Assembly: GCA_030180135.1 (NCBI GenBank)
Contig: CM058230.1
Location: 61,350,580-61,414,579, forward strand
Length of the DNA stretch: 64,000 nt
From: Orychophragmus violaceus
Taxonomy: Eukaryota > Streptophyta > Magnoliopsida > Brassicales > Brassicaceae
Direction of reading: 5' to 3'
Below, one piece after another: positions 22,531-32,729 of the stretch. The notes under the pieces are model-generated. The model did not search any database, was not told where the DNA came from, and saw only the letters and a list, made by a program, of their open reading frames with translations. Position 1 is the first letter of the stretch. Every line of letters begins with the position of its first letter. The translations under genes were made by a program, and so were the position numbers.

Positions 22531-23212
22531 TGATGGAATTCCTAGCAGTTTCTAATCCAATTAGGCAACCCTAAGTCTGAATTCCGAGCCTAGGATCTAA
22601 GGGTTTGTGTTATTGAATCATGGATCTCGCGTTTACCTTGTTCTGGCAGCGGAATATGATCAGATAAACGAGATCTCTAGAGCGCCTCAGATGTTGCGCC
22701 TCTACTGCAGTCCACACGCACACAAGCTGGAATCCGCCGGGATGCTAGTGCCGGGAATCGGATCTCCTGAGAGTTTCAGAGTTTAGAGAGGTGACTACAA
22801 TTGTTCTGTCAAGAACTTTCTGCGACAGCACATCTCTAGGTCGTATGTGTTCAGTCTATATATATAGACCTCGACATAAACCGAAACATCAGTTTCGGTA
22901 TCGGCCTTGTGTCGATCGACACACCCAATGGTGTCGATCGACACACCTCTTAAAACTCGATATCAATGTGTATTCAGTACACATTAATTAGACCATATGC
23001 CAATGATCAATCCCACACAAAGTGTATCCAGCTTGCTTAGGTGTGTGACCCTGTAGGTTCACATAATACTAGCAATGAGTTACAACTCATTTGTCATAAG
23101 CGGCTTCTAGCAAAGCATCATGACCACCTAGTATTACATGAATTGTCCGATCTCGACAATACAACTATCATATAGAGTAAGTACAATATGATTTCAGGAC
23201 ATAATCCCAACA
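22531..23212 (-). repeat. M3 outer 3' LTR
   Basis: TGATGGAATTCC...ATCCCAACA, 682 bp, with two CGATCG-core palindromes (22913-22918 and 22935-22940). A minus-strand PPT follows at 23213. Confidence 0.82.
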
Positions 23213-23330
23213 ATCTCCCACTTGTACTGGAATCATCTATTCCCATAATCCCTTCATCGCTATATCTCGATATGGCATAAGGCAAGAAACTTTGTCATCC
23301 TTATTATAGCCAACATCATGTTCATCGAAC
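23213..23330 (-). other. M3 internal fragment with PPT
   Basis: Begins with the PPT complement ATCTCCCACTT. Homologous to 36370-36488 and continues at 23978 after the solo LTR. Ends with CGAAC. Confidence 0.7.
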
Positions 23331-23977
23331 TGTTGGATTATGTGTGTTCATTGGTGTAATTGTCAGATTACAACCTAACATAATCTACTAGGATCTAGGT
23401 GATTTGCAGTTGAATCATAAACAGATCAGGATCATTACCTTGTGATTGCAGCGGATTGATCAAAGGAATATCGAGATCTGCAAGAGCTGATGATTACCGG
23501 CTCCTCCTAGGTATCCACACGCTTACAAGCTACTGGATCAGGCTGCTAGACCAAGCTGGAACCAACAGAGAGAGAGAGAGAGGACGGATGAGGCAGAATC
23601 GCAGAGGTGGTGAGAATACCCTAGGCGCGCCCCTCTTCCCTTATATGGGCCCAAGTTATTAAACTAATGGCCTATTAGGCTTTTGGGCCCAAGACCCAAA
23701 TCAGACAAAAAGACTGTTTTTTGTCTGGCCCAATTCGCTGTACAAATACAGTAAATGCCTTGCATCTTACCGTATTAATTCCTTGTTAACTTTCCCGTTA
23801 GCTATGGTGTGTGACCCTTTGGGATCATACAATACTGGTAATAAGTCCTAAACTTATAGATCAAGAGCGGACTCTAGCAAGTCATCATGATCACCCAGTA
23901 TTTATGACTTATGTCTGATCTCGACACTTATCATACTTTCTAGAGATAGTACAGTAGATTTCAGGACATTCCCAACA
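23331..23977 (-). mobile_element. Solo Copia LTR of the M6 type, TSD CGAAC
   Basis: 647 bp, TGTTGG...CCCAACA, flanked by CGAAC at 23326-23330 and 23978-23982. Related over most of its length to the M6 LTR. It has a GA-repeat near 23570-23582. It lacks the CGATCG palindromes. It most likely arose by LTR-LTR recombination. Confidence 0.88.
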
Positions 23978-24255
23978 CGAACTCCTGATCTATACTGATA
24001 AAACAAACGACTGACAATCACCTCGTTTGAGCACGGCCATGCATTTTCTCAGTATCAAATCTTCGATGGGCCCTGAGATATTTATCTCCTGTTATATAGG
24101 AGGGACAAATCTCTTCTTGTTCCATCCCTGTTTCTACACACACTTCATGATACGCCTAAGCAATGCCGTTATAGCCGCCAATTACGGAACGACGTTTGAC
24201 AAGGTCAAAGCGCACAAATTCATATGCTAGAAAGCATGATGAACTCAGGTCCAAG
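23978..24255 (-). other. M3 internal fragment (3' region)
   Basis: Continues the M3 3' region. Homologous to 2690-2960 of M1 and 36489-36760. Ends in CCAAG, the target of the next Copia. Confidence 0.7.
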
Positions 24256-24471
24256 TATTGATCATGATAAGACCATGTATTGATCATGTTAAGACCTTTA
24301 TGCCGCGGCTCAAGACTTGCCATATTTGGCTCTTAGGTTAAACACTTTGTAAAACCTATAAGAACATGTTGTATGGCCGCAAATGAATAACAAGTTTTAT
24401 GACTCTATTCTCTCTCTATACTTGCGCAATCTTACTCTTGTTCTAGCTATGTTCATTCTCTAAATCTCACA
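24256..24471 (+). repeat. Copia A 5' LTR
   Basis: 216 bp. Starts TATTG rather than TG; the TSD fixes this boundary. Confidence 0.92.
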
Positions 24472-24483
24472 TGGTATCAGAGC
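24472..24483 (+). other. Copia A primer-binding site
   Basis: TGGTATCAGAGC, complementary to tRNA-Met, directly adjacent to the LTR with no spacer. Confidence 0.92.
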
Positions 24484-24818
24484 ATAGATCTCTATTCTCT
24501 TGATTCTCTTTTTGTTTCTTGATTCTCTCACTCCTAAACTCACAAATCTCTCGGTTCATCATTCTCTGTCCGAAAACCCTAATCTTCTCTGTCCTAAATC
24601 TCTCACGGTTCTTATACTCTCTTGGTTCCTAACTTGATTCATCATTCTCTTACTCTCTGTCCTAAATCTTAAGACTTGTTTTCAGCTTCAATCTCTAGGT
24701 TTTTTCTCAGATTTCTTGACTTAAAACCCTAGCGGCTACTCTCTCGGTCATAAACCCTAGCGGCCGCTCTATCTCCTGGTTATACATCTTTCACGGTTCC
24801 ATCTCTCCAGCTTTCACC

Positions 24819-25832
24819 ATGGAAGACTCAGTTCACATCAGCTCCATATTGAGACCTACTGTCATCCCTGTTGTGCTCAAAGGTATCAACTACAGGACAT
24901 GGCAAAGGACCATCAAGACTGCCATTTGTGGAAGAGGTTTGTGGGATCACATCTTGGAGGATAAAACACCAACTGAAGAAGATGAAACCAAGAAGAAGGA
25001 TGAGGAAACCAAGAAGGCAGAGGCTAAATGGTTTCAAGAAGATCAGTTGGTGCTTGGCTTTCTCCAAAACTCTCTTGACCCATCCATCCTTGAAGCTTAT
25101 TCTCATTGTGAGACAGCCAAGTCACTGTGGGATACTCTCAAGAAGATTTATGGAGATGTTTCTAATCTGAGCAGGGTGTATGAAGTCAAGAAGGCCATAA
25201 GTGAGCTGAAACAAGAAGACCATGACTTTACCAAGTATCTTGGGAAGTTCTCCTCAGCATGGTCTGAACTTGAGATGCTAAGGCCAAGTACTATGAACCC
25301 CAAGATTCTCATTGAGAGAAAGGAGCAAGACAAGATCTTTGGCCTTCTACTCAACTTGGATCCGGTTTACAATGATGCTATCATGAAGATCCTAAGGGAG
25401 ACTACACTTCCTGATTTTGAAGAGGTGTGTTCAAGGATCCAAAAGGAAGAAGGAAACATTGGTTTGTTTGGAGGAAAGGGGGAGTTGGTGACTGCCAACA
25501 AAGCCGGCTTCAAACCTGAGGAGAAGAAGGCTGCAGCTTGTGATCATTGCAAGAGGAAAGGCCATTCCAAGGATAAGTGTTGGATCCTTCATCCTCACCT
25601 CAAACCAGCCAAGTTCAAAGACTCAAGGGCAAATGCAAACATCTCCCAAGAAGCTGTGAAGGAGTCTGCCTCTCTACTTCAGCTCAAGGAGGGGAGCTTG
25701 CACTCTACACAGCCACTGAGTATGTTAAGAAGAGTGACCTTGAGGACCTCATCAAGGCTTATGCCTCTAAGATCTCTGGTATCTCTTTATTTTCTCATAA
25801 ATGGCTTGCTAAAACTGATCATAAGTTGGTAG
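24819..25832 (+). CDS. Copia A Gag, 337-aa frame
   Basis: ATG at 24819 in the context ACCATGG, after a 335-bp leader. The N-terminus has LKGINYRTWQRTIKTA, a Copia Gag signature for this lineage; the middle is helical and charged; the zinc knuckle CDHCKRKGHSKDKC lies near residues 239-252. After about residue 290 the reading is out of the ancestral frame: protease continues in the +2 frame from about 25690, where a short G-run probably changed length. The last 45 residues are therefore not native. Confidence 0.9.
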   Translation: MEDSVHISSILRPTVIPVVLKGINYRTWQRTIKTAICGRGLWDHILEDKTPTEEDETKKKDEETKKAEAKWFQEDQLVLGFLQNSLDPSILEAYSHCETAKSLWDTLKKIYGDVSNLSRVYEVKKAISELKQEDHDFTKYLGKFSSAWSELEMLRPSTMNPKILIERKEQDKIFGLLLNLDPVYNDAIMKILRETTLPDFEEVCSRIQKEEGNIGLFGGKGELVTANKAGFKPEEKKAAACDHCKRKGHSKDKCWILHPHLKPAKFKDSRANANISQEAVKESASLLQLKEGSLHSTQPLSMLRRVTLRTSSRLMPLRSLVSLYFLINGLLKLIISW

Positions 25833-26851
25833 TAGATTCAGGAGCTTCTCACCACATGATTAGTAATGCTAAGTTGTTAAAAGACATTAAACCTGCCCTA
25901 GGAAGAGTAACTATAGCTGATGGTCAAGGGATTCCTATAATTGGTATAGGAAAGTTAGGATTGTTTAACAAGGAAAGTGATGCTTTTTATGTTCCTAAGT
26001 TTAAATCTAACTTGCTGTCGGTTAAAAGGATCACCAAGGACTTGAATTGCAATGTTATCTTTGGGCCTAATGAAGTTTGTTTTCAGGATATTAAGAATGG
26101 AAAGGTTATTGGAAGAGGTGGTACACAAGATGAACTTTACCTCCTTGAAGACACTTCCCCAAGCAACCCGGATACCTTAGCTTTTAAATCCTGTTTTTCT
26201 TTCAATCAAAATGTCCTATGGCATGCTAGACTAGGACATCCTCATGCTCGTGCTTTGAACTTAATGTTGCCTAATGTTAGCTTTGATCATTCAACTTGTG
26301 AAGCTTGTATTCTTGGCAAACATTGTAGAACTATCTTTCCTAAGTCAACTACTATCTATGAACATTGCTTTGATCTTGTGCACTCTGATGTTTGGACTTC
26401 ACCTTGTCTTTCTAGAGATAGGAACAAGTATTTTGTGACTTTCATAGATGAAAAATCAAAATATACTTGGATTACATTGCTGCCATCTAAAGATAGGGTG
26501 TTTGATGCATTTCTAAACTTTCAAAACTATGTTACTAATCAATTTAATGCCAAGATTAAAGTGTTTAGATCAGATAATGGAGGAGAGTACACAAGCCAAA
26601 GATTCAAAGCTCACTTGAACAAGTATGGGATCCTACATCAAACAAGCTGCCCACACACTCCTCAACAAAATGGTGTGGCTGAAAGGAAGAATAGACACCT
26701 GATGGAGGTTGCTAGGTCTATGATGTTCCACACCAATGTTCCTAAGAGGTTTTGGGGAGATGCAGTGTTGGCAGCATGTTATCTTATCAACAGGATCCCA
26801 ACTAGAGTCCTTCAAGACATTTCACCATATGAGGTATTGAACAAAACATAA
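25690..26851 (+). pseudogene. Copia A protease and integrase
   Basis: Continues from GGELALYTATEY. The protease active site is LVVDSGASHHM (intact D-S-G). The integrase has the HHCC region LWHARLGHPHAR...CEACILGK and the D,D,E core in LVHSDVWTSP, FRSDNGGEY and QQNGVAERKNRH. The frame is open until TAA at 26849-26851 after EVLNKT, where relatives continue PFEHLRVFG; the codon is a simple nonsense change because the same frame goes on. Confidence 0.9.
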
Positions 26852-28288
26852 CCTTTTATTGAACACTTACGTGTGTTTGGTTGTGTTTGTTTTGTGTATA
26901 TCTCAGGAGATCAAAGGAATAAGCTGGATGCTAAGAGCACAAGATGTATGTTCCTGGGATACTCCACAACTCAGAAGGGCTACAAGTGTTTTGATCCAAG
27001 CAACAACAGGACCTATGTGTCAAGGGATGTTAAGTTCATTGAGGGGCAGAGATACTATGAGAAGAGGGATTGGGAAGGTTTGAAGGATCTCTCAAGATCA
27101 CCCTCTGATTTGGCTACAAGTTTGAAGTACTTGTTGGATCACTTGGGGAATGATATCCCACGGCCAGAGAAGCCTGAAACAGCTACCCAAGAAGCTCAAC
27201 AAGAGGATACTGAACCAATGACTCACACACATGAACCGGCTGAAGAAAACATTCTACCTCAAGATCAGAACCAAGTGGACTTGAATATGAATGAGGATAC
27301 TCAAGATCAGAACCAAGTGGACTTGGATATGAATGAGGATGAGATGGTTTATCAAGAGGCAGTGGGTAATGAGGAGGTGGTTGATCAACAGGTTCAGCAA
27401 CGCAGGAGAAGCACAAGGGAAAAGAAAGATCCATCAGAATGGATGAAGACAAGGGTCTTTTACAACAACCAAGCAGTAGCTCATCCTAGTCAGTCTACTT
27501 GTTCTATTGACTTGCTACCATCTAGTCACAAGGCCTTTCTTGGAAAGATTGAGCTAAACCATGTCCCTAAGACTTATGAAGAGGCTGAGGGTATCAAGGT
27601 ATGGATGGATGCAGTAAAGGATGAGAAAGAAGCTATGGAGAGGAACCACACTTGGATTGTGGAGAAGCTGCCAAAGAGGAAGAAGACTGTTAGTTCTAAA
27701 TGGGTCTTCACAATCAAGTATAAAAGCAATGGAGACATAGAGAGGTACAAGGCAAGGCTAGTGGCAAGAGGATTCACTCAAACCTATGGAGAAGACTATA
27801 CAGACACTTTTGCACCAGTGGCTAAACTTCATACAGTGAGAGTCACATTGAGCTTAGCCACAAACCTCTCATGGAATCTATGGCAAATGGATGTGAAGAA
27901 TGCTTTTCTACAAGGTGAACTTGAAGAGGAAGTGTATATGACTCCACCACCAGGTTTGAAGCACTTGTGTAAAGATGGTGAAGTATTGAGGCTGAGAAGG
28001 GCGATTTATGGTTTGAAGCAATCACCAAGGGCATGGTACCATAAGCTCAGTCACACTCTCATGGACCATGGTTTCAAGAAGTCTCAATCTGATCACACAT
28101 TGTTCACGCTTCAGAGTGCTCAAGGAGTGGTGGTAGTTCTTATATATGTGGATGATTTGATCATCACAGGAAGTGATAATGATGGGATTCAATCCACAAA
28201 GGCTTACCTCAAGAGTTCCTTTGATATCAAAGACCTTGGTGAGTTGAAGTACTTCTTGGGCATTGAAGTTTGCAGGTTCAATGATTGA
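26852..28288 (+). pseudogene. Copia A integrase C-terminus and reverse transcriptase
   Basis: Same frame as the previous part. GCVCFVYISGDQRNKLDAKS is the integrase C-terminal GKGY-type region. A Glu/Asp/Gln-rich linker contains a 14-residue repeat (DQNQVDL.MNED) at about 27262-27345. RT follows with WVFTIKYKSNGDIERYKARL, LWQMDVKNAFLQGELEE, IYGLKQSPRAWY and the catalytic LIYVDDLIITG. It ends at TGA 28286-28288, probably a mutated Arg codon (CGA to TGA). Confidence 0.92.
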
Positions 28289-29107
28289 TTGTTTCTATCC
28301 CAAAGGAAGTATGTCAAGGACTTGTTGACAGAAACAAGTATGCTTGATTGCAAGATTGCAAAGACCCCTCTTGAAGATGGCTACCAAGTCAATAGAAAGG
28401 GGGAGAAATCAGATGAAGTCAAGTTCAAGGACGTCCCATTGTATAGGAGGCTGGTTGGGAAGCTTATCTACCTCACTCTCACAAGACCAGACTTATGCTT
28501 TGCTGTGAATCAAATTAGCCAACATATGCAATCACCCACAGTGTATCATTGGAGTTTGATTGAGAGGATCCTCAGATATCTCAAAGTATCAACTGGACAG
28601 GGTATTTGGATGGGTAAGAATGAAAGCACAAAAATTATTGGCTATTGTGATGCAGATTGGGCTGGTGATAAGAGTGATAGGAGATCAACAACCGGCTATT
28701 GCACCTTCATTGGAGGCAACTTGGTAACTTGGAAGACAAAGAAGCAGAAGGTGGTATCTTGTTCTAGTGCTGAAGCTGAGTATAGGGCAATGAGGAAGCT
28801 TGCAACCGAGTTAACATGGTTGAAGGCCTTGCTTAAGGATTTTGGCATAGAGCAATCAAGTCCAATCACCTTCCATTGTGACAACCAGGCTGCTATTCAC
28901 ATTGCAACCAACTCAGTGTTTCATGAGAGGACAAAACACATTGAGATTGATTGTCACAAGGTAAGGGAGAAGATTGAATATGGAACCATTCTGCCTTGTT
29001 ACACAAAGAGTGAAGATCAGCTTGCAGACATCTTCACAAAGGCTGCTAGTCTTAAGGTTTGCACTCATGTCTTTGGCAAACTAGGGCTGGTAGCTATCCA
29101 TGATTAG
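28289..29107 (+). pseudogene. Copia A RT tail and RNase H
   Basis: Same frame after the TGA. Contains LIYLTLTRPDLCFAVNQIS and then RNase H with YCDADWAGDKSDRRSTTGYC, SSAEAEYRAM and FHCDNQAAIHIA. The natural end ADIFTKAASLKV...LGLVAIHD precedes TAG. All catalytic acids are visible. Confidence 0.92.
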
Positions 29108-29259
29108 AACTCTCCTGATTCATGAGCAGCATACTCTTTTTCCCTTGATATGGTTTTGTCCCAAGTGGTTTTCCACATCAAGGTTTTTAATGAGATGTTG
29201 CCATGATCATTTCAAGTTCAGTCTTTAGGGTGATTCCAAAGTCTGAACTTGAGGGGGAG
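29108..29259 (+). other. Copia A 3' untranslated region and PPT
   Basis: Short non-coding tail ending in the purine tract TGAGGGGGAG (29250-29259) directly before the 3' LTR. Confidence 0.8.
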
Positions 29260-29475
29260 TATTGATCATGATAAGACCATATATTGATCATGTTAAGACC
29301 TTTATGCCGCGGCTCAAGACTTGCCATATTTGGCTCTTAGGTTAAACACTTTGTAAAACCTATAAGAACATGTTGTATGGCCGCAAATGAATAACAAGTT
29401 TTGTGACTCTATTCCCTCTCTATACTTGCGCAATCGTACTCTTGTTCTAGCTATGTTCATTCTCTAAATCTCACA
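29260..29475 (+). repeat. Copia A 3' LTR
   Basis: 216 bp, four differences from the 5' LTR; followed by CCAAG. Confidence 0.92.
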
Positions 29476-30778
29476 CCAAGGACTATACTCTGTAGTCACA
29501 ATGAGAACCTCCCATGACTTTGATATAACTATCCTGTAGAGTTCTCATTAGCGGGTCACGTCCGATCATATGTTCACCAACATATATCTATGTGATTGAC
29601 TGTGATAATCATATCATTGACTCCATGAAACTTAGTCCAACAATCACCTCACATACTAGTCTCGCGCGGTTGTTTGTGTCCCACTTCAACAACCTCGACT
29701 AGGTACAATCATATTTTATGTCATCTTTTACTTATAGGGTTTCATGATCAAGTCCTCAACTTGATGACCTATGAGATGAACATAAAATACTTTGGGACCA
29801 TTATTTAATCATCCAATAATTAAATAATACCGATGTCAGTTTTAACTTACACAAACATCGCCATAGCATATCTATGTAAAGATTATAACATAACTAAAAT
29901 AACTCCCACTAGAATCAAGATCATCTCTTCAGATATCTAATACCTACAACAACAGAATAAATATCGTGCTTAGGTTGTGGGAGAGACTGCAGTGTTTTTG
30001 CTTGAAACAATTCCAACAAACCACACCACCATTCAGATAAAAGCACTATTCAACAGTTCTCTGCTTGGAGCCCTTCCAACAGATAGTACCGTTATTCAGA
30101 CAAAGAGACATAGCCAAGTGGAAACCGGAAATCGTCTTTGTCCGTCTAACTACTCTCAACTGGTTCGTCACTTCCTCAGTTCACCACGAACCTATCCTTA
30201 GTGTTCCGCAAACACTTGGGATATTTCTGGCAACTGTTCAGTGAATTTTACCGGAACTTCTTGGTATCTACTCGTAATGCGTAAGCTGCATCTGGATGAG
30301 TGTAAATTATGGCATTCATGATGGATTCCATTGCAAAAGCATAAGGAATCACACTCATACATACTAGCTCAACCAGTGTCCAAAACATTTTGTCTTGCTA
30401 AGATCATTGCCATAAGACTTTTGGTATGAAGCCATTCTTGGAATCACGCATATTGGAACAGTCCATTACCCTATCAACACAAGGATTTTGACACGATCCA
30501 ATTAGCCTATCCTATCCATCTCAATGGATCCTTATTCCAAGAACTCACGCGGCTACTCCCATGTCCATCGTTAAATTTGACTTCCGACCCAAATCTTGAC
30601 AAGACTTTAGCGTCGGGACGTCGTTTATGAGATTAAGTATGTTATAAACATACAGTGCGAGAATTGCAACTACGCTCCCATTAGTTTACTTGTAAACGCA
30701 CGGTTTCTATACGTTCCTGATCAAGCAAAACCTTTGACCGTTTTAACAGAACATAGATTCCAACTCCAAGGTGTTTGC
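29476..30778 (-). pseudogene. M3 decayed 3' region, RNase H and RT remnants
   Basis: Resumes M3 after Copia A. Homologous to 36745-37975 (M4) and to P2 16540-17900 in reverse. No frame longer than about 75 codons survives. It stops abruptly at 30778 in the RT region, where the second LTR begins. Confidence 0.7.
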
Positions 30779-31346
30779 TGTTGAATTCCCTAGGATCCAG
30801 GGTCTAGGTGATTGAATCTAAGAACTGACCTCGTGATTACCTGGAGATTGGCAGCGGAAATTGGAGCAGGTAATCGAGGTCTAGAGCGCTTCAATTGCTG
30901 CGCCTCTATCGTAGTCCACACGCACACAAGCTGGAATCCGCCGGGATGCTAGTACCGGTGATCGGATCTCCTGTGGATTTCTGAGTTTCTGTGTCTCTGC
31001 TTTCTCTCAGAGAAGCGACACCGACGGCACGGACTCATGTCGATCATTTAAGACATTATATATCGACCTGGGATGACCCAAACGAGTTACGGATCAAGCC
31101 CAATTCGTTCAAGTCAACAACTCGAAACTTCAGTCTCGAGGCCCATGGTGCATCGATCGATGCACATACTGCATCGATCGACACACCTCTTCAAAACTCA
31201 ATTCAATGTGTATCCAATACACATTGATCAGATCATATGCCAATGATCAATCCCACACAAAGTGTATCCAGCTCGCTTAGGTGTGTGACCCTGTAGGTTC
31301 ACACGATACTAGAAATGAGTTACAACTCATTTGTCATAAGCGGTTT

Positions 31347-32250
31347 TGATATAAGATCGGAATCCACCTGATCTTATGGCTCACGGTGTCAAGGCCAAAA
31401 GCTTGAATGAACGATGGATGTTGGTAGAGATGAGGGTGAATAGGCTGTTGATTGATTCCACAAGCAACAACGGCTGAGAACACTTGATTCCACAAGTAAT
31501 CTGAACCAAGATGGATCGAAAGCACCACAGAGACTATGAAAGGATCTCTGATACAGCCAACACTTAATCTTATGTGAATCACACACACAAGAACAAGCAA
31601 ACTTCCTCTCAAGGCCGAGCTTGAAAAAGAACAAGAAACTTCGAATTTTATTGATATCAAAAAGGTTGTCTTACTCAATGATACAAGATTGTTTAAATAC
31701 AAAATTGAAAAGTACAGAAAAGGAAAAACAAAGATCTCGGTCTTGTGAGAATAACCGAGTTACACAAGAAAGGAAAGTGTGTAACCGAGTTACACAAGAA
31801 AGGAAAGTGTGTAATCTTTCCTTGGCGGCCAATCCTTGAGTTATGGGTGTGGGTTAGCCGACTTGCCTCATTAAAAACCTTGGGAGTAAAACCACTTTGG
31901 GATAAAACCACCCAAGGGAAAAAGAGTGCAAGAAAGTCCACCAACTCTCGGACTTAGCATGGGCTGGGTCGGTTGGTAAAGACTTGGCATTGTCCGGCCC
32001 ATGAGAAGGTTCAGCTTCCTTGACGCTTACACAGTCCAAGCCTCCTGTGTTGTCCACATCGCTTACACAGTCCAAGCCTCCTGTGTTGTCCACATCGCTT
32101 ACACAGTCCAAGCTTTCTAATGCCTCTTGCTTCTTGGACTCGTTCTTGAGGTAGCCTCCAAGTCCTATTGAGTTCATGAGGTTCTCTACTCCATGTGTTA
32201 TGATTCCTCCAGGGTCATATGTCTTTGGTTTGGTTCTGATGACCTCATCA
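31347..32250 (-). repeat. TR-GAG1 3' LTR
   Basis: 904 bp. Contains a 30-bp tandem duplication (31752-31811) and a 36-bp tandem repeat of about 2.5 copies (32024-32112) that encodes a 12-residue repeat in the minus-strand ORF. Confidence 0.9.
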
Positions 32251-32729
32251 TACCCTCCCTCTTCAAGAAGTTTTGACCTCAAAACTTGATAACCTTGAAC
32301 ATCCGGTGGCTCTTCTTTGAATGAGCAGGATATCGATACTCCTCTTCTTTGAGCTGGTGTGATGCCTCCTTGGCTTATTTTGCTTCTGCTCTCTTTAAGA
32401 CCTGAAATATTCTCAACACTTTGGCAAGGAAACAAGTGCATTATGGGCTTCTTATCACATAGGTAATGGTTTGAATCATTTTCCTTAGAGTCACCTACTG
32501 ATATCTCATCCTCTTGTAAGCTTAGCAATTCTTTTAACACAGCAGTTGAGTCATGGGAAATAAAGTGGGTCAAAGAAAGGCTTACCACGCTGACAGCTGT
32601 AGTGTGATGGCTTTGGTCTGGTGGATTTTCCTTGATTTGAAAGGAATATGTGTTACCTTCATTTATGTCCTTATGCCTTCCCATTTTACATGTTCCTTTA
32701 TGAGCACTCAAGGAAAAGAACAAGTGCAT
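31854..32729 (-). CDS. TR-GAG1 second ORF, 291 aa, ending inside the LTR
   Basis: Starts at ATG 32727-32729, overlapping the TAA of the upstream ORF as TAATG. Visible modules: two copies of an (I)MHLF-type motif also found in the upstream ORF; PPDVQGYQVLRSKLLEEGGYDE, like the C-terminal part of Gypsy polyproteins; KTYDPGGIITHGVENLMNS; then a 12-residue repeat around LDCVSDVDNTGG encoded by the LTR tandem repeat. The frame is open upstream of the ATG for several codons, so this may be the original C-terminus of Gag separated by a one-base indel. Confidence 0.6.
   Translation of the reverse strand: MHLFFSLSAHKGTCKMGRHKDINEGNTYSFQIKENPPDQSHHTTAVSVVSLSLTHFISHDSTAVLKELLSLQEDEISVGDSKENDSNHYLCDKKPIMHLFPCQSVENISGLKESRSKISQGGITPAQRRGVSISCSFKEEPPDVQGYQVLRSKLLEEGGYDEVIRTKPKTYDPGGIITHGVENLMNSIGLGGYLKNESKKQEALESLDCVSDVDNTGGLDCVSDVDNTGGLDCVSVKEAEPSHGPDNAKSLPTDPAHAKSESWWTFLHSFSLGWFYPKVVLLPRFLMRQVG

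Larger units (their letters stand above)
24256..29475 (+). mobile_element. Copia A: near-intact element with TA...CA LTRs, TSD CCAAG
   Basis: Two 216-bp LTRs (24256-24471, 29260-29475) begin TATTGATCATG and end TCTCACA. CCAAG duplications lie at 24251-24255 and 29476-29480. I count four substitutions between the LTRs, about 1.9 percent. The PBS abuts the 5' LTR, and gag and all pol domains are readable with one frameshift and two in-frame stops. It is unrelated to the M/P family. Confidence 0.95.

Noticed and set aside
22583..23212. M3 left LTR starting at TGAATTCC
   Set aside because: The TSD CAAGC at 22526-22530 and 42000-42004 places the start at 22531.
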